Below are positions 6,353 to 13,283 of a stretch of 26,433 bases of DNA, piece after piece. The stretch covers positions 1-26,433 of IMG/VR virus record IMGVR_UViG_3300042559_000212; one strand, 5' to 3'. The notes under the pieces were generated by a model. The model had not been told where the DNA came from. It searched no databases and was given only the letters and a program-made list of their open reading frames with translations. Source of the stretch: a virus. Position 1 is the stretch's first letter; every line of letters begins with the position of its first letter. The position numbers and the translations under genes are program-made.

Positions 6353-6804
6353 TAAAAGGGGAGATAAAGTTTAAGGAGTAGTCTAGTGATAAATGACAGG
6401 AGTACTCCTATAATGAAGCCCCATACTAGAAGCATCCAATTAGTTTTGGACTTAGTTATCTGCACAGCTTTACGCTGCTCTTTAGCTTCTCTATAGATAT
6501 ACTTGTATTTGAGCACATCCTGTTTAAGCACCTTAGTTTTATATCTGTACTCTATCCTGGTCTGATACCTGGTCTTAGGCATCTCTAGGATCTGTATAAT
6601 AGTATCTTTAGTGGTTATGAATTTTTCGTATCTAATCGTATCATTACGTATCACTGCAAAGCTATCTATGGTATTAATCTTAATTGTATCATTTGCTATA
6701 CTTAAGCCAAACTTAACAGCCTTTTTATAGTGGTATTGTGCTTTCTTAGCGTCTGAACAGCTAAATAGTAGGGATAGTATTAAAAGTGGTAGTAAGTGTC
6801 TCAT
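6352..6804 (-). CDS. Predicted unimolecular spanin (outer membrane lipoprotein with C-terminal membrane anchor)
   Basis: A 150-residue protein with two membrane anchors. The N-terminus is a lipoprotein signal (MRHLLPLLILSLLFSC) with cleavage before C16 and serine at +2, which allows sorting to the outer membrane. A long charged periplasmic part (about 20-120) rich in beta and coiled pattern follows, then one hydrophobic segment at about 123-147 (NWMLLVWGFIIGVLLSFI) in the inner membrane. This lipobox-plus-C-terminal-anchor topology defines u-spanins, which link and fuse the two membranes in the last step of lysis. It lies directly after holin and amidase, overlapping the amidase stop by 4 bases. 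I know of no sequence family that would confirm it; the call is by topology and context. Confidence 0.75.
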   Translation of the reverse strand: MRHLLPLLILSLLFSCSDAKKAQYHYKKAVKFGLSIANDTIKINTIDSFAVIRNDTIRYEKFITTKDTIIQILEMPKTRYQTRIEYRYKTKVLKQDVLKYKYIYREAKEQRKAVQITKSKTNWMLLVWGFIIGVLLSFITRLLLKLYLPF

Positions 6805-7448
6805 AAGCTCTCTAACATTGTTATCATTCTAGGGCAGGGATAGATATCACTCTTATCCTTTCGCACTGAATTGTGGGTAAATATACCACTTTCTCCTTTC
6901 AAAGCACGTTTATCAATATCAAAGATGGTAGCAAAGTAAGTTCTAGGGATATTATATTGGTCACAAAGGTACACTAGCAGCTTCCGAGTAGACTCTATTT
7001 GTGCATCTGTATACTTCTGCCAATAGATATAGCCTTTGTACTTTTTATCTAAGATAGTTACCTCAGTGTAGTCTACTTTACCCCCTACATAATTATAGTA
7101 GTATCCGTTCTTTTTAGTCAATGGGCCATAGTTGCAGATCTCAATGCCTACAGATATCTTATCTAAGCTCTTGTATGGTACTCCTGACTCTGTGAATATC
7201 TCTTGCTTTAGGCCCAGGTGATAAGCCCAATTTTTGGAGCTAAAGCATTGCACTATAGTACCTCTTGCACCAATGATAAAAGCAGTGGCTACTTTGCCTA
7301 CTTGATTGTTAAAAAATTTAGCTACATTAACAGCATCAGGTCCTCCTGCAGTATGGTGCAAATAGATCTGTTTCTTATCAGTAAGCTCATCAACAAATTG
7401 GTCTTTAGATAGACGGTGTTGAACTATCTTTGTTATATCTAACTCCAT
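6801..7448 (-). CDS. Endolysin: N-acetylmuramoyl-L-alanine amidase (Amidase_2)
   Basis: A 215-residue peptidoglycan amidase that cleaves between N-acetylmuramic acid and L-alanine. Seen: YLHHTAGG at 29-36 with the zinc histidine (H31/H32), the NWAYHLG segment at 73-79, GIEICNYG at 101-108 with the conserved acidic residue, and FTHNSVRKDKSDIYPCPR at 190-207, which carries the second zinc histidine H192 and the K/D/C end of the active site. There is no signal peptide or cell wall domain, so release depends on the holin encoded just before it. The start overlaps the holin end by 44 bases; no better in-frame ATG precedes the catalytic H31. Confidence 0.93.
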   Translation of the reverse strand: MELDITKIVQHRLSKDQFVDELTDKKQIYLHHTAGGPDAVNVAKFFNNQVGKVATAFIIGARGTIVQCFSSKNWAYHLGLKQEIFTESGVPYKSLDKISVGIEICNYGPLTKKNGYYYNYVGGKVDYTEVTILDKKYKGYIYWQKYTDAQIESTRKLLVYLCDQYNIPRTYFATIFDIDKRALKGESGIFTHNSVRKDKSDIYPCPRMITMLESL

Positions 7449-7896
7449 CTATGTCTTGTTTAATTTCTTTAGAACGCTGTAGTAAATTCTTAAATGCTGA
7501 CCATATATCTATGCCTTTTACAGCCTTGTAATTTTCGGATATTGATATCACCTCTATACTACAAAGTACTAGAGATAGAATTTTGGTGAGCATTAAAGGC
7601 ACACTAAAAAATGTTAAAATAATATCATTAAGAATAAACTTATCTATCAGGTAGAAGCCAATAACAGCCACCTCATATAAAAACAATTTAGATACTATAG
7701 CTGAAAGCTTGCGAGATGTAATGGGTAACCCTAGTTTTTTAGACTTCCATATCCCTGTTAGCGTATCTACAAAAATAGCAAACCCAATTAAGAATAATAT
7801 ACCTGAGATAGGTAAAAAGAAAGAACCTACCACTGCTAATATTTGTATGATTGATTTTTGTATTGATGATATAAGAATAGCTAACTGTATTTTCAT
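7405..7896 (-). CDS. Holin (Phage_holin_4 / toxin secretion lysis holin family)
   Basis: A 163-residue membrane protein with hydrophobic segments at about 15-45, 68-88 and 92-118. The sequence FVDTLTGIWKSKKLGLPITS between the first two is the D-x-x-x-G-I signature loop of the Phage_holin_4 family, followed by a conserved serine/lysine stretch (SRKLSAIVSK). The C-terminus is soluble and charged. The gene stands immediately before the amidase, as in a typical lysis cassette, and its ATG shares a base with the upstream stop (TAATG). It forms the membrane lesion that lets the amidase out. Members of this family have also been seen with toxin secretion; the context here supports lysis. Confidence 0.88.
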   Translation of the reverse strand: MKIQLAILISSIQKSIIQILAVVGSFFLPISGILFLIGFAIFVDTLTGIWKSKKLGLPITSRKLSAIVSKLFLYEVAVIGFYLIDKFILNDIILTFFSVPLMLTKILSLVLCSIEVISISENYKAVKGIDIWSAFKNLLQRSKEIKQDIDGVRYNKDSSTPSI

Positions 7897-8462
7897 TAGA
7901 GTATTAAGATAGAGTTATTGTATCCATTCTCTCTGAATGTACCACAGTTGCCTAGGCAAGTTGTTTGATATTGGTTAATGCAGCTGCAGTTATTAAACAT
8001 TGGCCGTAGATCAGTATCCTGATTAGTGGTAGAGATAAACTGAGGGAATAGGTTTCTATTAACTAGCAGCCATCTGATTAATCTTTGCTCAAAGAAGCTA
8101 GCTTTCTGTGCATAATGCTCCATCCCAAAGGCTACCTCGTTTCTAGATACACTAGCTGAGTAGTCTCCTGACTGAGTTTGAAGTCCTTTATTTTTAAGTT
8201 GGTAAGTCAAACCAAAGACAGCATCTTCAGCAGATCTCCAAGCTATCACAGGCTGTATGAACTCAACTAAATTTATCTCATCAGGATTAAGTGCTGTGTT
8301 ATTATACTGAGTTAATAAATAGTTGTAAAAAGTAGTGCCTAAGATAGGCTGTACTCTTAGTGCTGCCTGAGTAGCTATGTATGGTGTAACATCTGTAACA
8401 TCCACATTGGCTGTAATAGGTGTGTTAACTTTTAGATAAGTTTCAGTTATGAAGTATAGCAT
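7896..8462 (-). CDS. Head-tail connector/adaptor candidate (DUF6712-like)
   Basis: A 188-residue structural protein next to the portal gene. The start MLYFITETYLKVNTPITANV and the helical segment with AALRVQPILGTTFYNYLL resemble a family common in Bacteroidota phages that lies after the portal and is assumed to be a neck adaptor (I recall it as DUF6712). Residues 159-173 contain four cysteines in the pattern C-x-C-x7-C-x3-C, unusual for a virion protein and possibly a metal site or disulfides. Its ATG shares a base with the portal stop, so synthesis is coupled. Adaptor role is inferred from place and length. Confidence 0.65.
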   Translation of the reverse strand: MLYFITETYLKVNTPITANVDVTDVTPYIATQAALRVQPILGTTFYNYLLTQYNNTALNPDEINLVEFIQPVIAWRSAEDAVFGLTYQLKNKGLQTQSGDYSASVSRNEVAFGMEHYAQKASFFEQRLIRWLLVNRNLFPQFISTTNQDTDLRPMFNNCSCINQYQTTCLGNCGTFRENGYNNSILIL

Positions 8463-9760
8463 TATACAGTAGGTGTTATAGGGGTTGTTTCAATCGCAGG
8501 TAAATCAGCTAGAGCTCTTATCTCATTAGGTGTCATGTTATCTAGTATCTTCTGAGCAACAGTAGGGTGCATAGCACTGATTAGGTTGTTTATTCTCGAA
8601 GCATCACCCTCTAGCTCTACTATACTTTCATCTATAACCTGGAAGTTATTAATAGTGAACTCTGCAGGTATCTTAGAGATTGTTAGTAACTCGTTGAAAA
8701 TATGCTGAACACAGCTCCTAAGCTCCATTACTACATTCTTTTCAAAGATTACATAAGCCTGCTTAATATCTGCACCACCACCTAATGATCCTGTAGTACG
8801 TACACCCATTAAAATAGGATCTATTGTGTGAGCAAAACAAATCTGCTCAGTGTTAAGTTGTGAAGCTTCTTGAAATAGGCTATCATTACCATTAGTAGGC
8901 ATTGCTTCTATCTTAGGTAACTGCTCAGCAGAATTAGCAAAGAACGCTACAGCTTTACCTGCATTAGCTGCTCCTTTCATTCTGTCTATAGTCTCTTTAA
9001 TCATATGCTTCTCCTCCTCACTTTGTGGTCGCTTGGGAAACATCATAGCAAATGAAGGAAATACTGAGTTTTGGATGTTACTCTTAGCAAAGTAGCTTAG
9101 CTCACCTGATAAGAAAGCAAAGTTAAGACAGCTAGTATATTGTGGTAGTGAGTAGTGATCTTGGCCTATAGATTTAATCTCGTAGCAGTATAGTTGCTCA
9201 TAGTCAGTATTGGCTATGTGGTATGGCTTTATCTCTTGGATGCCTATCCTACGTGACCAATCATCACAAATAAAATACATTTTCTTATCAGCACTTACTC
9301 TTACTTTCTCAGGGGATACATTTTCTATCCTAGTAATCTTTTTGCCTTGACTATAACAAATCTTAAAATACACCCTATTATGGATGATGAGCTGCTTAGT
9401 GGTAGCCTTAACAATATGCTTTAAGTTAATCTTACGTTCAAAAGTGTATAGCTCTAATTTTTCAACAGTAGTTAATAGATCAGTCTTAAGAGCAAAGCCA
9501 CCACCGATAACTGCATTAGTTTTGAAGTCCACAATGGCACCATGCAAAGGTGATGAGTAGTACATCTGATTGAGTAGACTAGGGTAGAGATTATCAGCCC
9601 CAAAATTTATCCACATATTAGCACTATACCTAGGATCTACATAAGGTAGTGTAAGATTGCCAGGGCCAACAGGCATAAATGGGGTGCTAAAAGATTGGTA
9701 GCCTTCTACCACTTCAGGGCCTTTACTTGCTGTCTTAAAAAAATTGCTATACCATGCCAT
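8462..9760 (-). CDS. Portal protein
   Basis: A 432-residue portal, close to the normal PBSX/SPP1-like length. Seen: an N-terminal arm, then DNLYPSLLNQMYYSSPLHGAI, and VDFKTNAVIGGGFAL, the classic portal start; the wing region contains ENVSPEKVRVSADKKMYF; the stem and crown follow with KETIDRMKGAANAGKAVAFF and QICFAHTIDPILMG. The dodecameric ring sits at one head vertex, binds terminase during packaging and the tail later. The gene lies after the capsid and tail tube genes in transcription, against the common order terminase-portal-protease-capsid. Translation is coupled to the connector gene. Confidence 0.9.
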   Translation of the reverse strand: MAWYSNFFKTASKGPEVVEGYQSFSTPFMPVGPGNLTLPYVDPRYSANMWINFGADNLYPSLLNQMYYSSPLHGAIVDFKTNAVIGGGFALKTDLLTTVEKLELYTFERKINLKHIVKATTKQLIIHNRVYFKICYSQGKKITRIENVSPEKVRVSADKKMYFICDDWSRRIGIQEIKPYHIANTDYEQLYCYEIKSIGQDHYSLPQYTSCLNFAFLSGELSYFAKSNIQNSVFPSFAMMFPKRPQSEEEKHMIKETIDRMKGAANAGKAVAFFANSAEQLPKIEAMPTNGNDSLFQEASQLNTEQICFAHTIDPILMGVRTTGSLGGGADIKQAYVIFEKNVVMELRSCVQHIFNELLTISKIPAEFTINNFQVIDESIVELEGDASRINNLISAMHPTVAQKILDNMTPNEIRALADLPAIETTPITPTV

Positions 9761-9762
9761 AA

Positions 9763-10113
9763 TTAATCGTATATTGAAGTTCCTACAGGCCCACTTACCA
9801 CCATTCTACCCTCTTCTATCACCACTCCTGTGGATTGTGCAATAGTTAATGGTAGTACATAGGGTGTTGAGCTCTGATAAACTTGGTAAATAAATTGCCC
9901 TTGCTTTAAGATGATATCTACAGGCTCATTAAGTACAAAAAGATTGTACCTTTCAGGCCATAAGCTAGTATCAGCAGTAGTAAATAACTGAGGCACACTA
10001 GCAGTATTCATCTCATTAGTAAAAGCGAATAGATAATGAGGGGTGGGTACAGTTGTGACCTCTGTTAAGGTTAGCACTACCTGGTTAATCACTCCCTGTT
10101 CAATGTATATCAT
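9763..10113 (-). CDS. Small virion-associated protein of Bacteroidota phages
   Basis: I place the start at 10113 (MIYIEQGVINQVVLTLTEVT), not at the longer ATG at 10164, because the longer form would begin inside the terminator stem and T-run at 10151-10177 and because a near copy of the phage leader motif (TAATATAGTTATG) abuts the 10113 ATG. The product has 116 residues, all beta-type, with a YLFAFTNE segment and an SLWPERYNLF segment that I recall from small structural genes of Flavobacterium phages. Possible roles are head decoration or tail completion; I cannot choose between them. Confidence 0.65.
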   Translation of the reverse strand: MIYIEQGVINQVVLTLTEVTTVPTPHYLFAFTNEMNTASVPQLFTTADTSLWPERYNLFVLNEPVDIILKQGQFIYQVYQSSTPYVLPLTIAQSTGVVIEEGRMVVSGPVGTSIYD

Positions 10114-10123
10114 AACTATATTA
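10114..10123 (-). promoter_or_regulatory. Leader motif copy (one mismatch)
   Basis: TAATATAGTT directly abuts the ATG of the 116-residue gene. It is the same element as TAATATAGGT at four other gene starts, with one base changed (GGT to GTT). An AAACA-rich patch lies about 25 bases upstream. Confidence 0.5.
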
Positions 10124-10150
10124 TATGATGTTAGGCAAATGTTTAGAAAT

Positions 10151-10177
10151 AAAAAAAGCCCCACAATATGCAGGGCT
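10151..10177 (-). terminator. Internal terminator after the tail tube gene
   Basis: On the minus strand AGCCC (10177-10173) pairs with GGGCT (10161-10157) around an 11-base loop, followed by a run of T (10157-10151). It lies about 20 bases after the stop of the tail tube gene. It would reduce transcription into portal and lysis genes, so capsid and tube mRNA would be more abundant. The stem is short, so partial read-through is likely. Confidence 0.65.
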
Positions 10178-10197
10178 AATTTTAGAGAGGCAGTAGA

Positions 10198-10749
10198 TTA
10201 AACTAAGCCATAAATTGCGTAATTACCTGGTACAGCTAAATCAACTTCTAGGGCTAAAGACTCATTCTCAGCTACCAAAGTAACAGTGTACTTAGAACCA
10301 TCGGCACGAGCAACACCAGAACCTTCACCAGTAGCAGTAAGCTGCAAGTATGGGAAGTACCAATATCTACCATTAGCATCTAATACTACACCTGCAATAT
10401 ACTGTTGACCTGAAGCAAGTATCTTAAGTGCATTAGACTTAGCAGCTTCACGACGGTGAAATACTAGGTTAATAGTTTGAGTAACAAAAGTTGAACCATT
10501 GATAAGATCAGCAGCTTGCTCTTCTGTATAGTTTGATGTATTCCTGCGAATGAAATAACTTTCAAATTGTAAAGGAGGTATAGTTACAGGATCAAATGTG
10601 ATAGCTGTTACTTTGTAATCAGGATAAGTAGTTGAAGTTGCAACAGAAGCAATACTATCTTGAGGGATAAACCATACCTGATAAATTCCCCCTGAATTAT
10701 TGGCGCAAGATTTTTGGATTCCCTCCAAAGCGGTGCATAAATTGGGCAT
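10198..10749 (-). CDS. Major tail tube protein candidate
   Basis: A 183-residue protein. The beginning (MPNLCTALEGIQKSCANNSG) and the beta-rich body with YQVWFIPQDS, then NLVFHRREAAKSNALKILAS and YWYFPYLQLTATGEG match a family that forms the tail tube in Bacteroidota siphophages. The last part (TVTLVAENESLALEV) is the usual closing beta region. It follows the major capsid gene and has its own terminator after it, in keeping with high expression. Its distance from the tape measure gene is unusual, because tube and tape genes normally lie close together with the chaperones between them. Confidence 0.72.
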   Translation of the reverse strand: MPNLCTALEGIQKSCANNSGGIYQVWFIPQDSIASVATSTTYPDYKVTAITFDPVTIPPLQFESYFIRRNTSNYTEEQAADLINGSTFVTQTINLVFHRREAAKSNALKILASGQQYIAGVVLDANGRYWYFPYLQLTATGEGSGVARADGSKYTVTLVAENESLALEVDLAVPGNYAIYGLV

Positions 10750-10766
10750 ATGTTTAAGTTTTATAT

Positions 10767-10784
10767 AAAGGGGGTTGCCCCCCT
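10767..10784 (-). promoter_or_regulatory. GC-rich hairpin with GNRA-type loop between capsid and tube genes
   Basis: On the minus strand GGGGG (10783-10779), loop GCAA, CCCCC (10774-10770), extended by an A-T pair on each end. This perfect 5-6-base stem closed by a GNRA tetraloop lies in the 49-base gap after the capsid stop. TTT follows, then ATATAAAA, so the T-run is too weak for a strong terminator. A role as mRNA end stabiliser or partial attenuator between the two genes is inferred. Confidence 0.55.
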
Positions 10785-10798
10785 CTATGAATTAATAA

Positions 10799-11722
10799 TT
10801 AAGATCCGAAAACGATTTCTGTAGGATTAACATAGTTAAAGCCAATTTTCATATTTGCTCTTGTTCGGATGTAAGGCTCAGCAACTGTATCTGCCAAGTT
10901 CACTGCACGTAGATCTGATGGATCAGATTCAGAATCAAACAAATAGACTAGATTATCCTTTAAAGTAATTACCAAATGGTCATTAGACATACCTGGACAA
11001 AGTACAATCTTAATACCTAAGTAAGTAAGAGCTAGATCTTGAGTGATATATGCATTAGTGTTACCTGAAGCCACTCCTAATCGGTAGATGTTTACTAATT
11101 GAGTTGGTAAGTAGATGCGTAAATCTGCAGTACGTGATGCAATGTTAGCAGGTACTAAAGCAAATGCAGCTTCTAAGTCAGTTAATAACTGAGCAAAAGT
11201 AGGTGTAGGTGTCATAGCGTAAGGAATAACAGCTATATCTCCTGCAAGTTGTACTTCGTAACCATCACACAAAGATAGTGGGTTAGCAGGAAGTAAAGAG
11301 CTATCACCTTGCCATCTCAATGATTCAATAGATCCATTAATAGAGTTAGCCATCTCACTCCAGTAGAAGTTCATAAAGTTAGCTACAGAGAAATCACCAT
11401 TAGAACCTTGTGCCATTTGTAACGAAACGAAAGACTGCTCCAGATCAAATTGACAGATCTGCGCAAGTGCTGATAGGGCACACACCGACATCAATTTAGC
11501 TGTCAATTCATCCTGTGGTGGAGTGAAAGCACATGTAGATGGTTGTAAAATGTCACCAAAAGTTACAGTACCAATTTTAACCTCATACTTTACACCTGGC
11601 AAAGTACGAAAGTTATCTACGATATCTGATGATCCTAGGTAAGCCTGAGAGTAAAAGCTCTCTGCATTGGGTGTAAGTGTAGCACCTGCACCATTGTTTA
11701 AATCAAATCTTAATTTTCTCAT
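10799..11722 (-). CDS. Major capsid protein
   Basis: A 307-residue protein right after the protease/scaffold gene, the usual place of the HK97-fold capsid protein. It begins MRKLRFDLNNGAGATLTPNA and shows alternating helix and beta regions, including a long central helix region with QDELTAKLMSVCALSALAQ and a C-terminal NMKIGFNYVNPTEIVFGS that fits the P/A-domain end. It matches capsid proteins of Bacteroidota phages in pattern. The leader is exceptionally A-rich with repeated ACAAA before ATG, as in strongly translated Bacteroidota genes. A TAAATTTA box in the end of the upstream gene could be a weak promoter. Whether subunits are cross-linked cannot be told. Confidence 0.85.
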   Translation of the reverse strand: MRKLRFDLNNGAGATLTPNAESFYSQAYLGSSDIVDNFRTLPGVKYEVKIGTVTFGDILQPSTCAFTPPQDELTAKLMSVCALSALAQICQFDLEQSFVSLQMAQGSNGDFSVANFMNFYWSEMANSINGSIESLRWQGDSSLLPANPLSLCDGYEVQLAGDIAVIPYAMTPTPTFAQLLTDLEAAFALVPANIASRTADLRIYLPTQLVNIYRLGVASGNTNAYITQDLALTYLGIKIVLCPGMSNDHLVITLKDNLVYLFDSESDPSDLRAVNLADTVAEPYIRTRANMKIGFNYVNPTEIVFGS

Positions 11723-11733
11723 TTTGTTTGTTT

Positions 11734-12696
11734 TTATTTGTTTGTGTTAAATTTATTAAAGTTACTTAATCTTTGCTGCACGCTTAATGCTACAGCCTCC
11801 TCAACTACCTCTTCTTCACCATCAACAGCCATAGCATCTTCTAGTTGTGCTTTTAGGTCTGCTATCATAGCTACTAAATTATTTACTTCTGCATCTAGTG
11901 CAGGCTTAACTATTGCTAGTATTGCCTCAGCATCTAAAACAGGATCTACAGCCATAGTCTCTTCTACTACTTCCTCCTCTTCTACTACTGTATCTTCTAG
12001 GGCTACCTCTTCAGTGGTCTCCTCTACTTTAACATCACGTATCTCAGTAATCTCTCCATCTTTTACGATATAGATTTTACCCTCAATAGTGTGCTCTCCA
12101 TCAGGTAATTTGTTCATATTTATTTTGGTTTTTAATTGTGTTACCTCTTTTAATTTCATACCTAAGTATCCCTCAATGCTGAAGCCTACCTGGTCATTAT
12201 CTACCAAATGGTTATAGTACTCAACATCAGTTACCTGAGCTGTTACCATTAAGGTGCCTGTAGGTACCTCTATACCAAATGAAGAGTAAGCTTTATCTTT
12301 AGTAGGGTTGTCTACAATCCAAGCTTCAAGTACATAGGCAGGCACAGTCTCAGTAGTATCATGCTCTAAATTAAACAGGTCCTTATTAGACATGTCTTTC
12401 ATAAACTTAGAATGAATCTTCTCTATCTCTTCTTTAGTAAACTTAACATAGTACTCTTTCCCATCCTCATCATCTTTACGATAGATCTCCATAGGTATAA
12501 GAGCAGGTGCTACAATACGATACTTTACATTATCCTTAAATATCATTTGCTTAGCCTGAGAATTGAAAGCCATACCCATTACTTTGATAGCAGGAGTGCT
12601 AGTAAAAGCTATTTGTTCTATCCCTAAGTCCTCCCCATTTTCAGAGTATTCAGGATCTATAGTAATTTTGTAAATAGGTAAATTATCTTTTGCCAT
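11734..12696 (-). CDS. Prohead protease (XkdF-like) fused to scaffold domain
   Basis: A 320-residue two-part protein. Residues about 1-195 resemble the XkdF-like serine protease: LFNLEHDTTETVPAYVLEAW with the expected histidine in LEHD, PTGTLMVTAQVTDVEYYNHL, and VGFSIEGYLG with the nucleophile serine candidate of GFS. Residues about 215-300 are very acidic, full of E, V and A with coiled-coil character (DLKAQLEDAM), typical of an internal scaffold that is cleaved out of the prohead. It precedes the capsid gene. The start abuts a leader motif copy and faces the plus-strand chaperone promoter; the two genes share only about 40 bases of control DNA. Confidence 0.85.
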   Translation of the reverse strand: MAKDNLPIYKITIDPEYSENGEDLGIEQIAFTSTPAIKVMGMAFNSQAKQMIFKDNVKYRIVAPALIPMEIYRKDDEDGKEYYVKFTKEEIEKIHSKFMKDMSNKDLFNLEHDTTETVPAYVLEAWIVDNPTKDKAYSSFGIEVPTGTLMVTAQVTDVEYYNHLVDNDQVGFSIEGYLGMKLKEVTQLKTKINMNKLPDGEHTIEGKIYIVKDGEITEIRDVKVEETTEEVALEDTVVEEEEVVEETMAVDPVLDAEAILAIVKPALDAEVNNLVAMIADLKAQLEDAMAVDGEEEVVEEAVALSVQQRLSNFNKFNTNK

Positions 12697-12723
12697 ACCT
12701 ATATTATATTATTTGTATATTTG
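12690..12723 (+). promoter_or_regulatory. Plus-strand promoter of the chaperone genes
   Basis: TTTG at 12689-12692 and TATATTTG at 12716-12723 form a Bacteroidota promoter; the -7 box is exact and the gap is 23 bases, the upper end of the accepted range. The ATG at 12738 follows only 14 bases after the box, so the leader would be very short and A-rich. The -33 element overlaps the start of the leftward protease gene. Confidence 0.6.
12697..12706 (-). promoter_or_regulatory. Leader motif copy
   Basis: TAATATAGGT directly abuts the ATG of the protease/scaffold gene. The same ten bases stand at the same zero distance before the genes starting at 15911 and 22970, and with one change before 25225 and 10113. 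ACAAAT patches lie just upstream. Confidence 0.6.
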
Positions 12724-12737
12724 TAAAAAAAACAATT

Positions 12738-13283
12738 ATGATAACTATTTTAGGAAAAGAAATTCCAAACCACCTTGACGAGCTGACTATAGAGCAGTTT
12801 GAAGTAATAACCGAGCTTAGCAATAACAAGGAGCTTGACGCTGTAGATAAGCACTTACAAATCTTTGCTAGCTTAGGCTTAGCTGAAAGTGAGTTTTATG
12901 ATGTAGATGTGGCTGACTTCATTGAGTACACCAATGCATTTAATACTATCCCTGAGGTAGACTACCCTACCATCTCACAAATTGAGTTAGCAGGATACAG
13001 CTACACAGCTGAGCTTAAGATGACAGTAAGAGATACAAAGCTTATTGAGAAGATAGCCATAGCTAAACCTAAAGGATATATTAGTGATGTGCTAGCAGTT
13101 TTCTTTAAGAGGGATGATCTTACACCTGCTGAGCATTATGCTGAGGCTCACTTAAAATTGAAAGCAAAATTAATTAAAGATCTTAAGGCTAACATAGCTA
13201 TTCCTTACTTATTGTTTATCACGAATAAATTAATCAAACAAGTAGATAAAGCAGAAGATGTACCTACCGAAGAAGTGGAGTAA
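12738..13283 (+). CDS. Tail assembly chaperone-like protein 1 (opposite strand)
   Basis: I start at 12738 (MITILGKEIPNHLDELTIEQ) because the longer frame from 12690 would begin upstream of the promoter box and inside the leftward gene. The product has 181 residues: a short N-terminal beta part, an LTIEQFEVITEL motif, then helices and an acidic end (AEDVPTEEVE). Together with the next gene, which begins inside its last 26 bases, it resembles the G and GT pair of tail assembly chaperones that coat the tape measure protein during tail assembly. It is one of only two plus-strand genes in 26 kb. Family assignment rests on pattern and place. Confidence 0.65.
   Translation: MITILGKEIPNHLDELTIEQFEVITELSNNKELDAVDKHLQIFASLGLAESEFYDVDVADFIEYTNAFNTIPEVDYPTISQIELAGYSYTAELKMTVRDTKLIEKIAIAKPKGYISDVLAVFFKRDDLTPAEHYAEAHLKLKAKLIKDLKANIAIPYLLFITNKLIKQVDKAEDVPTEEVE

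Noticed and set aside
10114-10164. Longer start of the 116-residue gene (17 extra residues, signal-like)
   Set aside because: The extra part comes from the terminator and leader DNA; the leader motif abuts the inner ATG.
11738-12073. 111-codon plus-strand open frame rich in S, T and A
   Set aside because: It is the antisense shadow of the acidic scaffold codons (GAA/GAG/GTA), with no start signal or sensible composition.
12690-12737. Longer start of chaperone gene 1 (16 extra residues)
   Set aside because: It would start before the promoter box and inside the opposing gene; the ATG at 12738 has an A-rich leader.
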